Source of the DNA: Acidobacteriota bacterium
GTDB taxonomy: Bacteria > Acidobacteriota > Blastocatellia > Pyrinomonadales > Pyrinomonadaceae
Assembly: GCA_019639135.1 (NCBI GenBank)
Contig: JAHBSL010000013.1
Span: 1-64,000 of the forward strand
Length of the DNA stretch: 64,000 nt
Direction: 5' to 3'
The notes beneath the pieces were generated by a model that saw only the letters and a program-made list of their open reading frames with translations, was not told the DNA's origin and did not search any database. Made by a program: the position numbers and the translations under genes. This document shows, piece by piece, positions 27,705 through 37,342 of this stretch. Within the stretch, counting starts at the first letter, position 1. Each line of letters starts with the position of its first letter.

Positions 27705-30134
27705 TTAGACGCCGGAGCTTCCTGCCGAGCTTTTCATTTTCCGCTCGGTCTCGAGGATATGATGCGTAGCGCTGATGACCGTATCGGGGTTGAGCGAGAT
27801 GGAATTGATGCCGCGTTCGACGAGGAAATCGGCAAATTCCGGGTAGTCCGACGGGGCCTGGCCGCAGATGCCGATCTTTTTGCCGTTGCGGCGAGCGGCA
27901 TCGATCGCCATAGCGACCATCTTCATAACGGCACCGTCGCGTTCATCAAAAAGATGAGCGACCATTTCCGAATCGCGGTCAAGCCCGAGGGCAAGCTGCG
28001 TCAGATCGTTCGAGCCGATCGAGTAGCCGTCAAAGACCTGCAGAAACTCATCGGCAAAGACGACGTTCGCCGGAAGTTCGCACATGGCGTAGATCTCAAG
28101 GTCGTTCTCGCCCTGCTTCAGCCCGTGCTCGGCCATCAGGGCGATGACCTTTTCGCCCTCGGCGACGGTCCGGCAGAACGGGATCATCGCCTTTACGTTC
28201 GTCAGGCCCATGTCCTCGCGGACGCGCTGCATCGCGAGGCACTCAAGCCGAAAGCCTGCCTTGTATCGGTCATCGTAATACCGCGAAGCACCGCGAAAAC
28301 CCAGCATCGGATTTTCTTCGTGCGGCTCAAATTCGGCACCGCCGATAAGCATCGCGTATTCGTTAGATTTGAAGTCGGACATCCGGACGATCACCGGCTT
28401 CGGGTAAAATGCAGCGGCTATGCGGCCGATGCCTTCGGCCAGCGAGCGGACAAAGAACTCCTTCGGGTCCTCTTCCAAAATGCGCTCCGAAATTAGCTGA
28501 ACATCCTCGCGGTTCCGCAGCCGCGGATAGTTGACCAGCGCCATCGGGTGAATGCCGATGTGGTTGTTGATGATGAACTCGAGCCGTGCGAGGCCGACTC
28601 CGTCATTCGGCAGCCGCGAGACATTGAACGCGTGGTCGGGGTCGCCGACGTTCATCATTATCTGCGTCCTCGGACGTTCGTCGGACGAGATCTTGTGCCG
28701 CTTTACCTCGAAGTCGATCTTGCCGTAATAGACGTTTCCGACGTCTCCTTCGGCGCAGCTCACGGTGATATCCGTCCCGCCCTTCACCTTCTCGGTCGCG
28801 TCGCCGGTTCCGACGATGCAGGGAATGCCGAGCTCGCGGCTGATGATGGCCGAGTGGCACGTCCGGCCGCCGCGTTCGGTAACGATGGCCGAAGCCTTTT
28901 TCATTATCGGCTCCCAGGCCGGATCGGTCGAGGACGTAACGAGGATCTCGCCTTCCTTGAACGAATTGAGCTTGCTTGCATCGAGCAACACGTGGGCCTT
29001 GCCGTGACCGATCCGGTTCCCGACCGCCACGCCGGATGAAAGCGGAGCCCCGTGGATGCCGGTCAGCGAGTAGGTCTCGATGTAGTTATTGTCCTGTTGG
29101 GTGTGTACGGTCTCAGGCCGAGCCTGCAGGATGTAAAGCTCGCCGGTAACGCCGTCCTTTGCCCACTCGATATCCATCGGCTGCGAGCGGCCGGCGATCT
29201 TCGAGTAGTGATCCTCGATAGCGCAGGCCCACTTCGCAAGCTGCAAAACCTCGAACCCGGCAAGGCAAAGCCTTTTTCTTTGCGATTCAACAACATCGCG
29301 GACCTGCGTGCCGCTGCCGTCATCGGCAAAGACCATCTTGACTTCCTTTACGCCGAGCTTACGGGTGACGATTGGCCGAAAGCCCTGCTTTAGCGTCGGC
29401 TTGAAAACGATCCACTCGTCGGGCGTCGTCATTCCCTGAACGACCGCCTCACCAAGTCCCCAGGCACCGTTGATGACGACCGCGTCGCGGAAACCGCTTT
29501 CGGTATCGAGCGTGAACATCACACCCGAGCAAGCCGCGTCGGAGCGGACCATGGGTTGAATGCCGATCGAGAGGGCGACATCAAAGTGGTCAAAGCCTTT
29601 CGCCGTTCGGTATGAGATGGCCCGGTCGGTCCAAAGCGATGCGTAACACTCATGGCAGGCCTCGATCAGCCGAGCATCACCGCGGACGTTGAGGATCGTG
29701 TCCTGCTGGCCAGCGAACGACGCATCGGGCAGGTCCTCGGCCGTCGCGGAGGAACGTACGGCGACCTCGAACGACTTTTTGCCGATCCGCTCGCCGAGCC
29801 TTTCATAGGCGTCCCTGATCGCCGCCTCGACCTCGGGTGGAAAGGGCGTTTCGAGCATCAGCCGCCGAGCCTCTGCACCGACGCGGGCGAGTTCATCAAC
29901 GTCGTTGACATCGAGGCCCTTAAGCAGTTCTCTGAGCCGCTTGCGAAGCCCGCCGGTTTCAAGCAGGACCTCGTAAGCATGGCTTGTCGTCGAGAAGCCG
30001 TCAACGGCATTGACGCCCTGCGTCGTCAGTTCGCGGAAAAGCTCGCCGAGGCTAGCGCATTTACCGCCGACAAGGGCAACATCGCCCGCTCCGACCTGCG
30101 AGAGGTCGAGTACGTAAGGTTTGCTATCGGTCAT
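27705..30134 (-). CDS. ppsA: Phosphoenolpyruvate synthase
   Basis: Converts pyruvate, ATP and water to PEP, AMP and phosphate for gluconeogenesis. The 809-residue protein has the N-terminal ATP-grasp domain (GGKCASLGELF; RSSATAEDLPDASFAGQQDT near 127), the central phosphohistidine domain (ERGGRTCHSAIISRELG with the catalytic His near 430) and the C-terminal PEP-binding barrel (GVGLARLEFIINN, SNEYAMLIGG, CELPANVVFADEF, GSNDLTQLALGLDRDS). Length is typical. It lies 9 bp after a radical SAM gene and close to glpX, another gluconeogenic gene on the same strand. Confidence 0.95.
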   Translation of the reverse strand: MTDSKPYVLDLSQVGAGDVALVGGKCASLGELFRELTTQGVNAVDGFSTTSHAYEVLLETGGLRKRLRELLKGLDVNDVDELARVGAEARRLMLETPFPPEVEAAIRDAYERLGERIGKKSFEVAVRSSATAEDLPDASFAGQQDTILNVRGDARLIEACHECYASLWTDRAISYRTAKGFDHFDVALSIGIQPMVRSDAACSGVMFTLDTESGFRDAVVINGAWGLGEAVVQGMTTPDEWIVFKPTLKQGFRPIVTRKLGVKEVKMVFADDGSGTQVRDVVESQRKRLCLAGFEVLQLAKWACAIEDHYSKIAGRSQPMDIEWAKDGVTGELYILQARPETVHTQQDNNYIETYSLTGIHGAPLSSGVAVGNRIGHGKAHVLLDASKLNSFKEGEILVTSSTDPAWEPIMKKASAIVTERGGRTCHSAIISRELGIPCIVGTGDATEKVKGGTDITVSCAEGDVGNVYYGKIDFEVKRHKISSDERPRTQIMMNVGDPDHAFNVSRLPNDGVGLARLEFIINNHIGIHPMALVNYPRLRNREDVQLISERILEEDPKEFFVRSLAEGIGRIAAAFYPKPVIVRMSDFKSNEYAMLIGGAEFEPHEENPMLGFRGASRYYDDRYKAGFRLECLAMQRVREDMGLTNVKAMIPFCRTVAEGEKVIALMAEHGLKQGENDLEIYAMCELPANVVFADEFLQVFDGYSIGSNDLTQLALGLDRDSEMVAHLFDERDGAVMKMVAMAIDAARRNGKKIGICGQAPSDYPEFADFLVERGINSISLNPDTVISATHHILETERKMKSSAGSSGV

Positions 30135-30143
30135 AAAATGTCT

Positions 30144-31940
30144 CTATTGAACACCCGCGACCGCCTGTGCCATTTCGGGCAGGTCGCCATTGTCCGCACG
30201 CAGGTATTGCAGCATTTTCGGCTTAAGCGTCGCGATCAGCTCCCGCCTGTTTTTTGTCTCCATCGGCTTGCCGAGATAGATCTTCCCCATCCGTGCCAGC
30301 CGCTTTTCGGACAACGCCCCCGAGAACATCAGAAGCGGATAGGTGAAGTTCGGTCCGTTGAGTTTCCGCAATTTGTAAAGCCACATCCCGATCGACCCGA
30401 GCCGCCATGCCGTCGGGCCCCACCAGCTATATTGGCCGGGCCGCAGATTCATTTTCCAGCACTTCATCATTAGCTGCCATTGCAGCGGCGTGAGCTGCCG
30501 GGTCTGCGTAACGCCTTTTTCCATCTCCATCCGCGTATCGTGGAGCGGAGTGAAGATCGATGGGATAAGAAACGCAAAAAGCCCGCGGCGTTCCATTTCA
30601 TAGACCAGGTCGAGCGTTTCCTTGATGTCGTCGTCGGTCTCGTCCGGGTTGCCGACTATCAGCGTCATCGCCGGAAACCAGTTGTTGGCATTCAGAACCC
30701 GCAGACCTTCGAGCACTACGCTCGGCCAATCTTCGATGGCAAATGGAACACCCTTGCCGGGCATTATCTTTTTCGCCATCCGGACGGAGCCGGTCTCAAG
30801 CCCGATAAGCGGAGCGAGGGCCTTCTTTTCCGGGTGGCTGCTGAGATATGGGAAGTGGATCGGGCTCTTTGGCAGGAGCATTTTCGAGAGCTCCTCGATC
30901 AATTTAGGGTCAACGACCGCCGGTGCGATGGTCGCGTGGCTGAGCACGTGCTGTTCAACGCCGGGCGTATTGACGACCTCGCCGTAAAGGTCGAGCAATG
31001 CCTCGCGATTGGGAAAGTAGAACGGTGTGTCCGTATGCACCTGTCCCCAGATGAACATATCTTCGGTCGCGAGCGAGATCTGCTTGTTGCCCTGCTCGAC
31101 GTTTGCGCGAACCGCCGCCATTATCTTCTCCTTCGGCAGGTCGATCTGCGGATTGAGATCCGGCACGCAGAACTTGCACCGTCGCCCGCAGCCGGTCGTC
31201 ATCTCGACAACGCCGAATGTTGTCCGCGTATCGGGAAAAAGTATCGCGTCGCGATCGACCGGGTGCTTTACCTCGACCTCGCGCGGAAGGTCCTCACCGG
31301 CGATAGCTTTCTCAAAGAGCCGCAATGTGTCCTCGGATTCGCTTCGCCCCTCGACGACACAATCGACGCCAAGCTCGTCGTACATGTCCGTCTGGATGAT
31401 CTGCCAGCCGCCCGAGCCTCCGACGATCACTTTGAAGTTTTCGCGATATGGGTTGTTCTTGATCTGGGCGAAAAGCTCGCGTGAATAATGGGAATTGATC
31501 GGCATTTTCGATGAGCCGAAGATCGAGGTGTAAACGCCCGCGGCAAAGGTCACGCCGAGCGGGTTGTGCGTTGAGACTGCGACAACACGCGTCCGCGGCC
31601 CGATGAATTTCTCGAGGTCCTGGGGAAAGCAGGATACGATGTCGCCCTCGTCATAAACCCGCTGGAGCGATTTCTCGACCAAACGAACGCCCGCCGGCAT
31701 ATATTTGGCCGAACCGTCCGGGTTGTGCTCAACATTTCGCCATTCTGGGTATTTACGATTAAGAATGCCTTCGAGCCAGATCGGCAGCGAGGCCATCGCC
31801 ATTTGGATGAAATATCCGGCGTGGTCTATCGATTCGGTCAGCGGAGCCGTCAGGACGATCAGCTTGCCTTCACCATTCCCGTTGGCGGAGCCGTCTCCGC
31901 CGCTCAAGCTCTTCATTCCCATGTTCCCTTGTTCTTCCAT
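30144..31940 (-). CDS. BchE-like B12-binding-domain radical SAM protein
   Basis: A 598-residue radical SAM enzyme. The N-terminal half (about 25-230) resembles a cobalamin-binding domain (VVAVSTHNPLGVTFAAGVYT, KVIVGGSGGWQI, CVVEGRSESEDT) without an obvious DxHxxG His motif. The radical SAM domain follows with CGRRCKFC (about residue 250) and GLETGSVRMAKKIMPGK, FPAMTLIVGNPDETDDDI. The C-terminal part (about 490-598) has no known motif. Reaction unknown; relatives do methyl transfer or ring formation. AGGAGG four bases before the ATG fixes the start at 31940. Between glpX and ppsA, probably one transcript. Confidence 0.8.
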   Translation of the reverse strand: MEEQGNMGMKSLSGGDGSANGNGEGKLIVLTAPLTESIDHAGYFIQMAMASLPIWLEGILNRKYPEWRNVEHNPDGSAKYMPAGVRLVEKSLQRVYDEGDIVSCFPQDLEKFIGPRTRVVAVSTHNPLGVTFAAGVYTSIFGSSKMPINSHYSRELFAQIKNNPYRENFKVIVGGSGGWQIIQTDMYDELGVDCVVEGRSESEDTLRLFEKAIAGEDLPREVEVKHPVDRDAILFPDTRTTFGVVEMTTGCGRRCKFCVPDLNPQIDLPKEKIMAAVRANVEQGNKQISLATEDMFIWGQVHTDTPFYFPNREALLDLYGEVVNTPGVEQHVLSHATIAPAVVDPKLIEELSKMLLPKSPIHFPYLSSHPEKKALAPLIGLETGSVRMAKKIMPGKGVPFAIEDWPSVVLEGLRVLNANNWFPAMTLIVGNPDETDDDIKETLDLVYEMERRGLFAFLIPSIFTPLHDTRMEMEKGVTQTRQLTPLQWQLMMKCWKMNLRPGQYSWWGPTAWRLGSIGMWLYKLRKLNGPNFTYPLLMFSGALSEKRLARMGKIYLGKPMETKNRRELIATLKPKMLQYLRADNGDLPEMAQAVAGVQ

Positions 31941-32026
31941 AATTACCTCCTGAAAAAGATGGAACAGCGTGGTTCGGGGAACCGGTTACGCCTGTAGGAG
32001 CTAGAATTGTGAGTATAAGATAACTA

Positions 32027-33070
32027 CTAAAACCTGATAACGGCATCGGGCCCGCCTTCTACGTGGACGGTATCAACGAAGCGAATGCTCTTCGAGTCCG
32101 TTGTCATCACGACCGAGTGTGTCCGCTTGCCCTCGCCAAAGAAACGCACGCCGCGGAGGAGCGAGCCATCGGTCACGCCCGTGGCGGCAAAGATGACCTT
32201 CTTGCCGGGAGCAAGATCGTTCGTGTCATAGATCTTGTCCGGGTCGTTGATGCCCATTTCCTTTATCCGCTCGATCACCTCCTCGGCCGGCGGGACCTTT
32301 GAAGCATCGACGCCGAGCTTTTCGGGGTCGAACACGAGCTTTGCCTGGATTTCGCCATTAAGGCATTTCATCGCGGCAGCGGTGATCACACCCTCGGGAG
32401 CTCCGCCGATACCCATCAGCGCATGTATGTTCGTCCCGGCAACGGCCGCCGAGATTCCCGCCGAAAGGTCGCCGTCCGAGATCAGCCGAATGCGGGCACC
32501 GGCGGTGCGGGCGTCCTGAACAAGCTGGCGGTGACGCGGGCGGTCAAGGCATATAACGGTCAGGTCCTCGATCTCGCGGCCGAGACGGCGGGCGATGTTC
32601 TTGAGGTTTTCGGCCACCGGAGCTTCGATATCAACCGCACCGCGGCACGAGGGCCCGACGACGATCTTGTCCATGTAGATGTCCGGAGCGTTGAGGAGGC
32701 CGCCGCGCTCGGCCGCCGCGAGCACGGCGATGGCGTTATTGGCACCGAGTGCGCAAAGGTTTGTGCCCTCGAGCGGGTCCACCGCGATATCGACCTCGGG
32801 AAACTCGGCACGCGACTCATCAGTAAACGCGCCACCGCCGACCTCTTCGCCGATATAGAGCATTGGGGCCTCGTCGCGTTCGCCCTCGCCGATGACGATG
32901 CGTCCGCGCATCGGCACGGTGTCCATAACTTCACGCATCGCCTCGACGGCGACGTGGTCGGAGTGCTTCCGGTCGCCCTGGCCCATCGTTCTCGCTGAGG
33001 CAATGGCGGCGGCTTCGGTAACACGCAAAAAATCGAGGGCGAGCTCACGCTCGGCTTTGGTATTCTTCAT
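32027..33070 (-). CDS. glpX: Class II fructose-1,6-bisphosphatase
   Basis: GlpX dephosphorylates fructose-1,6-bisphosphate in gluconeogenesis. The 347-residue protein matches the class II family throughout: [37 protein letters not shown], the metal site [43 protein letters not shown] and [13 protein letters not shown]. Mn/Mg-dependent, cytosolic. Divergent from the ferredoxin gene across a shared promoter region; ppsA lies downstream on the same strand. Confidence 0.96.
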   Translation of the reverse strand: MKNTKAERELALDFLRVTEAAAIASARTMGQGDRKHSDHVAVEAMREVMDTVPMRGRIVIGEGERDEAPMLYIGEEVGGGAFTDESRAEFPEVDIAVDPLEGTNLCALGANNAIAVLAAAERGGLLNAPDIYMDKIVVGPSCRGAVDIEAPVAENLKNIARRLGREIEDLTVICLDRPRHRQLVQDARTAGARIRLISDGDLSAGISAAVAGTNIHALMGIGGAPEGVITAAAMKCLNGEIQAKLVFDPEKLGVDASKVPPAEEVIERIKEMGINDPDKIYDTNDLAPGKKVIFAATGVTDGSLLRGVRFFGEGKRTHSVVMTTDSKSIRFVDTVHVEGGPDAVIRF

Positions 33071-33111
33071 CGGGATCTCCGCAAAAAAGCAGTCTCTGAA
33101 CTAAAAGATGC

Positions 33112-33167
33112 CCCATTCTAACATTGATTCTAAAGGATTTGACAAGTTCTTTTTCGAATATTAGCTT
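33112..33167. promoter_or_regulatory. Back-to-back promoters of glpX and the 7Fe ferredoxin
   Basis: In the 141-bp divergent gap, TTGACA (33139-33144) reads rightward with TAGCTT (33162-33167) 17 bp later for the ferredoxin. On the minus strand TTGTCA, overlapping the same bases, and TAGAAT near 33114-33119 (about 19 bp apart) serve glpX. The two -35 elements overlap, so polymerase binding at one would exclude the other. The hexamers are approximate. Confidence 0.4.
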
Positions 33168-33211
33168 TTACCTTTGGCCTGCAAACTCTGAGAATCGGAG
33201 ATAGTTTGTAA

Positions 33212-33508
33212 ATGACATATATCGTTGCTGAACCTTGCGTTGAATGTAAGTATACGGATTGTGCCGCGGTTTGCCCGGTCGAGGCCTTTCACGAACTCCC
33301 GGACAAACTCCTGATCAACCCCGACACATGCATTGACTGCGATGCCTGCCTTCCGGAATGTCCGGTCGAGGCGATCTTCTCGGATATGTCGATTCCGGAG
33401 GAGTACCTGCCTTGGCTTGAGATCAACAAAGAAGCCGAAAATTATCCGATCATCAGCACCAAGCAACCGGCACTCTACGGGCCCGGATGTAAAGGACAGC
33501 CCGAATAG
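33212..33508 (+). CDS. fdxA: Seven-iron ferredoxin ([3Fe-4S][4Fe-4S])
   Basis: A 98-residue Azotobacter FdI/FdxA-type ferredoxin. N-terminal CVECKYTDCAAVCP carries Cys9, 17 and 21 with the C-x7-C spacing of the 3Fe cluster region. CIDCDACLPECP gives the C-x2-C-x2-C-x3-C motif of the 4Fe cluster. The extended C-terminal tail is typical. A low-potential electron carrier, often made under oxidative stress. Separate transcript, ended by a hairpin. Confidence 0.93.
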   Translation: MTYIVAEPCVECKYTDCAAVCPVEAFHELPDKLLINPDTCIDCDACLPECPVEAIFSDMSIPEEYLPWLEINKEAENYPIISTKQPALYGPGCKGQPE

Positions 33509-33534
33509 GGTTTATTCCAATTTGCGATGTTAAG

Positions 33535-33559
33535 AGGCGAGTTACGGCTCGCCTTTTTC
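33535..33559 (+). terminator. Rho-independent terminator after the ferredoxin
   Basis: Stem AGGCGAG/CTCGCCT, six-base loop, TTTTT. It sits between the convergent ferredoxin and TonB-receptor genes; its T-tract touches the receptor stop codon. Confidence 0.85.
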
Positions 33560-35814
33560 TATTTCCAGCGAAGGCCTAGGCGAACCGAAGCGGGAGCGGC
33601 GACTGTGCTAAGAGGCGTCAGGCCGACCGAATAACGGCGGTTGAAGATGTTCTCGGCGGCAAGAAAGATCCCGAGATGCTCATTCACGCGAAAGTTCAGC
33701 AGCCCGTCGAGCTGAAAGAAGGGTTCGAGCCGGAACTGATTCTGGTCGTCGTCAAACTGCCGCCCCGCGGCCCGGCCCTGAAGCCCGAGGTCCCAGCGGC
33801 GTGCGGCGTAACGGGCCTGGAACGTGAACTGGTGCCTCGGAACCTGCGGGATAAAATTATCATCCAGCAACGGATTTAAAGGGAACTCTGTTACACGGGA
33901 ATCTGCGAAAAGATATCCGGCATTGAGCGTCAGCCGCGAGATCCGCAGTTCGGCGTCAAGCTCAAGCCCCGTGGAGCGCGTCCGTCCGGCATTCTGCCGC
34001 TGGCGGGTGATCAGCATGGGCGTCACCGCGAGCGTCACATTCGCGACCGCCCGGTCGATCTCAGTATAAAAGCCCGTGACGCGGAGATATAAGGGCCCGC
34101 GGGCAAAGCTTGCTCCGGCATCAAAGCTCGCGGCCCGCTCGGCCCGCAGATCGGCATTTGCGTTGGTGACGATGTTGCCCACGCGAAACCCGCGGTAAAG
34201 TTCGTTGAGTGTCGGTGCTCGAAAGCTCCGCGAGGCCGAACCATTGAGCGAAAGCTCCGGCGTAACGCGAAACAGCACCGAGAGCCGCGGGCTGAGCGCG
34301 TCCTCGTCGCGGTCGGCGAAAATTGTCGTTGTCGTGATGCCGGTCGCGAGGCTCCGCGTTGCCGAAAGCCCGCGGGAGTTTGACCAGCGGTCATAGCGAA
34401 CCGAACCGGCGACGACGGCCCGCGAGCCCCACGCGAAGACGTCCTGAACATAAACGCCGAAAGACCGCTCGCGGCCACCCGAGCCCAAGAGCGATGTCGG
34501 GTTGCCGCCAAAGTAGCCGACCTCGTCGCTCGAACCGCGAACCTCGCGAAGCTCGAATCCGGCGCCGAGCGAATGGCTGCCGAGCAGCGTGAAAAGGCGT
34601 GCCGAAAGCCCAACGTTCTGCGAGGGAGAACGCTGCAGCCGCGAGAGCGTTTCCGCATCGCGAGCGACCGCGACCGCCGTAAACGTCTGGTCGTAAACCT
34701 GCGTCCCGCCGAACGCACGGAACTCCGTGCCGAGCTTTCCGCCCGCACGCTCGAACCGGCCGCCAGCGATGATGCCACGCGAATGCGTCTGATTCCGCTG
34801 AAGCGGCGTGCCGTTCGTTCGGTCTTCCGAAAAGTACCACGGCCGGACGAAAAGCGATCCCGCTTCGCCGAACCGCTTTCCGAAACGGCCGCTCAAATTC
34901 ACCGAGCGAACTCCTGCGGGCTCGTCGATCGGGCCGCGATCCTCGCTTGAGACCGGAATGTAGCCCTTAGTTTGAAGCCGACCGAAATTGAGATCCGCGA
35001 ACCAGCTTTGATAATTTGTGCCGAGAAATCCGGCCGCAGTTAGCGTCTCCTGCGTGCCGGCCGAGAATTCCCCCGCTGCGGCAAAAGGCTCCCGCGTCGA
35101 ACGCGGCTCGATGGCGACCGTCCCGCTCAGCGACCCGCTGCCGTAAAGGCTTGAGGCACCGCCGCGGACGACCTCAACCTGTTCGACGGCGAGTGGCGAG
35201 ATGCGGTTCCATTGCACCCAGCCGCCGAACGGGTCGTTTATCTGAACGCCATCAAAAAGTACGGCCGTCCGGCTCGCACCGCTCGCCCCAACGCCGCGGA
35301 GCGAAACACCTTGCGATGTCGGGTTTGAGTTGCGGCTGCTTGAACGCCGAAAGGTCGAGAAACCCGGCACCTGCCTGAGTGCGTCGTCGAGCGTCGGTGC
35401 TGCGGTTTGTTCGAGAGCACTTCGGCCTAGTACGGCGATGCTGACGGGCGAGTCGCCAAGCCTTGCCTCAGTGCGTTCGGCGGAGACGACGACCGTCTCG
35501 CGAAGCCCGGCGGGTTTGAGCGTAACCGTCAGTTCGCTTTGAGCGACAACGTCCTGATCAACAGTTATTTTTCGCGTCGAAAAACCACTGGCCGAGACCG
35601 AGATCGAGTCGCGCAAACGGGCGGGACAAACCAGGATTTCCGCTTGTTTCGTGCACGGTCGTAGTTCTTCGCTGGAATCCTTTACGGCCGCTTCGGCATT
35701 CGCGATCATTCGCCCGACCGCATCTCGGGCCACAACTCTTATCTCGCCATCCTGAGCGAACGTGCTCCCGGCAGCGAAAAGAATAATCCCGATCTGTAGC
35801 GCACAAAGTTTCAT
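33559..35814 (-). CDS. TonB-dependent outer-membrane receptor
   Basis: A 751-residue receptor. Signal peptide MKLCALQIGIILFAAGSTFA, then a short carboxypeptidase-regulatory-like repeat (about 21-95, IRVVARDAVGRMIANAEAAV), a plug domain (about 110-220: LDDALRQVPGFSTFRRSS, GVSLRGVGASGASRTAVLFD, VEQVEVVRGGASSLYGSGS) and a 22-strand barrel ending RLGLRWK. The usual aromatic last residue is replaced by Trp-Lys. The ligand (siderophore, B12, sugar or metal) cannot be read from sequence. The frame is open upstream to 36120 but that part overlaps mobA; the signal peptide fixes the start at 35814. Confidence 0.9.
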   Translation of the reverse strand: MKLCALQIGIILFAAGSTFAQDGEIRVVARDAVGRMIANAEAAVKDSSEELRPCTKQAEILVCPARLRDSISVSASGFSTRKITVDQDVVAQSELTVTLKPAGLRETVVVSAERTEARLGDSPVSIAVLGRSALEQTAAPTLDDALRQVPGFSTFRRSSSRNSNPTSQGVSLRGVGASGASRTAVLFDGVQINDPFGGWVQWNRISPLAVEQVEVVRGGASSLYGSGSLSGTVAIEPRSTREPFAAAGEFSAGTQETLTAAGFLGTNYQSWFADLNFGRLQTKGYIPVSSEDRGPIDEPAGVRSVNLSGRFGKRFGEAGSLFVRPWYFSEDRTNGTPLQRNQTHSRGIIAGGRFERAGGKLGTEFRAFGGTQVYDQTFTAVAVARDAETLSRLQRSPSQNVGLSARLFTLLGSHSLGAGFELREVRGSSDEVGYFGGNPTSLLGSGGRERSFGVYVQDVFAWGSRAVVAGSVRYDRWSNSRGLSATRSLATGITTTTIFADRDEDALSPRLSVLFRVTPELSLNGSASRSFRAPTLNELYRGFRVGNIVTNANADLRAERAASFDAGASFARGPLYLRVTGFYTEIDRAVANVTLAVTPMLITRQRQNAGRTRSTGLELDAELRISRLTLNAGYLFADSRVTEFPLNPLLDDNFIPQVPRHQFTFQARYAARRWDLGLQGRAAGRQFDDDQNQFRLEPFFQLDGLLNFRVNEHLGIFLAAENIFNRRYSVGLTPLSTVAAPASVRLGLRWK

Positions 35815-35884
35815 CCGGTCTACTCTGAGCTTAGCTAACTTGAGCACGATAGAGAATTCGACCGGTAGGCGGGTTCGTGTTCGG

Positions 35885-36502
35885 TCACCGGCCGGTTCGG
35901 ATGATCTCGGTTGCTTTCGCGAGGTCTTCGGGAGTGTTGATATTGAAAAAGAAAAGTTCCGAACTGGGGAGATCGGCGAGATCTTCGAAAGGGATGAACC
36001 GTGTTTGGACCCGATCCAAAAGGCTGAACATACTGAGCCTTCCATCCGCGATCGCCTTCTCCGCCGCGGGCCGGCAGGCCGACACGCGATACGCCGCACA
36101 AAGCGGCTGCGGCGTTCCATCAGGCTGAATCGGAACTACGGCGGCACGATCGTCCGAGCATTCGGTCAAAAGCCTTTTGAACAGCTCACCCGAAACAAAA
36201 GGAAGGTCGCAGGCCGCCGCGATCAGCCATTCGCTCTGTGCATCCCGTAATGCCGTATAGAGCCCGACGAGCGGCCCGCCGGCATCGTCGAGACCAGCGG
36301 GTGGTGAATCCGTGATCACCGGCAGCCCCGCGATCTCGATCTGGTTTTTCGCAACGACAGTGGCCGTGCCAACCGAAGCAACAGCCGAAAGTGCAGCCGC
36401 TACTCGTGTGATGATCGGCCCGCCGCCGAGCTCAATGCTCCATTTCGGCTGCCCGAGCCGCTTTCCCTCACCGCCCGCGATGATGTATGCCGATACTTTC
36501 AT
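35885..36502 (-). CDS. mobA: Molybdenum cofactor guanylyltransferase
   Basis: MobA adds GMP to molybdopterin, giving the MGD cofactor needed by the DMSO-reductase family. The 205-residue protein has the nucleotide-binding start AYIIAGGEGKRLGQPK, then GLPVITDSP, GGPLVGLYTAL, AACDLPFVSGELFKRL and a C-terminal FFFNINTPEDLAKA. It belongs functionally with fdhD, the YdeP-type enzyme and the NarG-type enzyme of this window. It is divergent from ric, and the palindromic regulator site at 36517-36530 lies just 15 bp upstream of its ATG. Confidence 0.93.
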   Translation of the reverse strand: MKVSAYIIAGGEGKRLGQPKWSIELGGGPIITRVAAALSAVASVGTATVVAKNQIEIAGLPVITDSPPAGLDDAGGPLVGLYTALRDAQSEWLIAAACDLPFVSGELFKRLLTECSDDRAAVVPIQPDGTPQPLCAAYRVSACRPAAEKAIADGRLSMFSLLDRVQTRFIPFEDLADLPSSELFFFNINTPEDLAKATEIIRTGR

Positions 36503-36516
36503 CTAATTTTCGGTTT

Positions 36517-36558
36517 ATGACCAAGGTCATTTTTTGCCCGGCCGCCCTGAAAGATAAT
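36517..36558 (+). promoter_or_regulatory. Crp/Fnr-type operator and -10 box of the ric operon
   Basis: ATGACC-AA-GGTCAT (36517-36530) is a perfect palindrome with 6-bp arms. GATAAT (36553-36558) is a good -10, predicting a start near 36565, so the palindrome would be centred at about -41.5, the class II activation position of Crp/Fnr regulators. The same palindrome occurs before the nar-type operon (53409-53422). The likely ligand is the regulator encoded at 40396. mobA starts 15 bp to the left and could be affected by the same site. Confidence 0.7.
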
Positions 36559-36590
36559 TACACCTGACATTACCTGTCTGAGGAGTAGTT

Positions 36591-37325
36591 ATGCAAAACC
36601 TTTCAACCATGACCGTACGCGAGATCGCCCTTGAAATGCCGCAAACGACAAGGGTCTTTGAGCAATACAAGATCGATTACTGCTGCGGCGGCAGAAAGCC
36701 GATCGCCGAGGCCTGCGAGCGTGCGGGCGTCGATTCGAAGGACGTCATCGAACAGCTTGAGGCGTTATTTACTTCGGGCGTCCCGGCTGACGATTGGGTC
36801 GGCAACGCCTCGCTCCACGAGCTTATCTCGCACATCCTTGATAAGCATCACGTTTTCACGAAGAACGAACTCCGCAGCCTCGCTCCGCTGATGGATAAGG
36901 TCGCCCGCGTCCATGGCGACAACCATCCTGAGTTGATCGAGCTGAAAGAGACGTTCGAGGAACTTTCCGGCGATCTCTTCGCTCATATGATGAAGGAGGA
37001 AGAAGTGCTTTTTCCCTTCGTCGAGCGGCTGGTCCGCTGCAAGGAGAAGGGGCTGCCCGCACCGATGCCGCCCTTCGGTACGGTCCGCAACCCCATCCGG
37101 ATGATGATGAACGAGCACGATACGGCCGGTGATATACTCAGTAAAATGCGGTCGCTTTCGAAGGACTACACGCCGCCGCCGGATGCTTGCCCGAGCTTCA
37201 CCGGGCTCTATTACCGGCTTGCCGAGCTCGAACGCGACCTTCACCAGCACATTCACTTGGAGAATAACGTCCTCTTCCCGCGTGCCGTTGAGCTGGAAGA
37301 TGCCGCCCTGGCCGCCGAGGTGTAA
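36591..37325 (+). CDS. ric: Iron-sulfur cluster repair di-iron protein (Ric/YtfE/ScdA)
   Basis: A di-iron protein that restores Fe-S clusters damaged by nitric oxide or peroxide. The 244-residue protein has the N-terminal DUF542 domain with YCCGGRKPIAEAC (about 31-43) and a hemerythrin-like domain whose His/Glu ligands are visible in HILDKHHVFTKNEL, FAHMMKEEEVLFPF, MMMNEHDTAGDIL and HQHIHLENNVLFPRA. First gene of a five-gene operon that ends with a Crp/Fnr regulator. Its promoter shares an operator with the nar-type operon, which fits protection from NO made during nitrate or nitrite reduction. GAGGAG precedes the ATG. Confidence 0.95.
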   Translation: MQNLSTMTVREIALEMPQTTRVFEQYKIDYCCGGRKPIAEACERAGVDSKDVIEQLEALFTSGVPADDWVGNASLHELISHILDKHHVFTKNELRSLAPLMDKVARVHGDNHPELIELKETFEELSGDLFAHMMKEEEVLFPFVERLVRCKEKGLPAPMPPFGTVRNPIRMMMNEHDTAGDILSKMRSLSKDYTPPPDACPSFTGLYYRLAELERDLHQHIHLENNVLFPRAVELEDAALAAEV

Positions 37326-37342
37326 CGCACGACCGACACGAA

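Noticed and set aside
35815..36120. N-terminal extension of the TonB receptor frame
   Set aside because: It overlaps mobA on the same strand and would bury the signal peptide; the ATG at 35814 is clearly the start.
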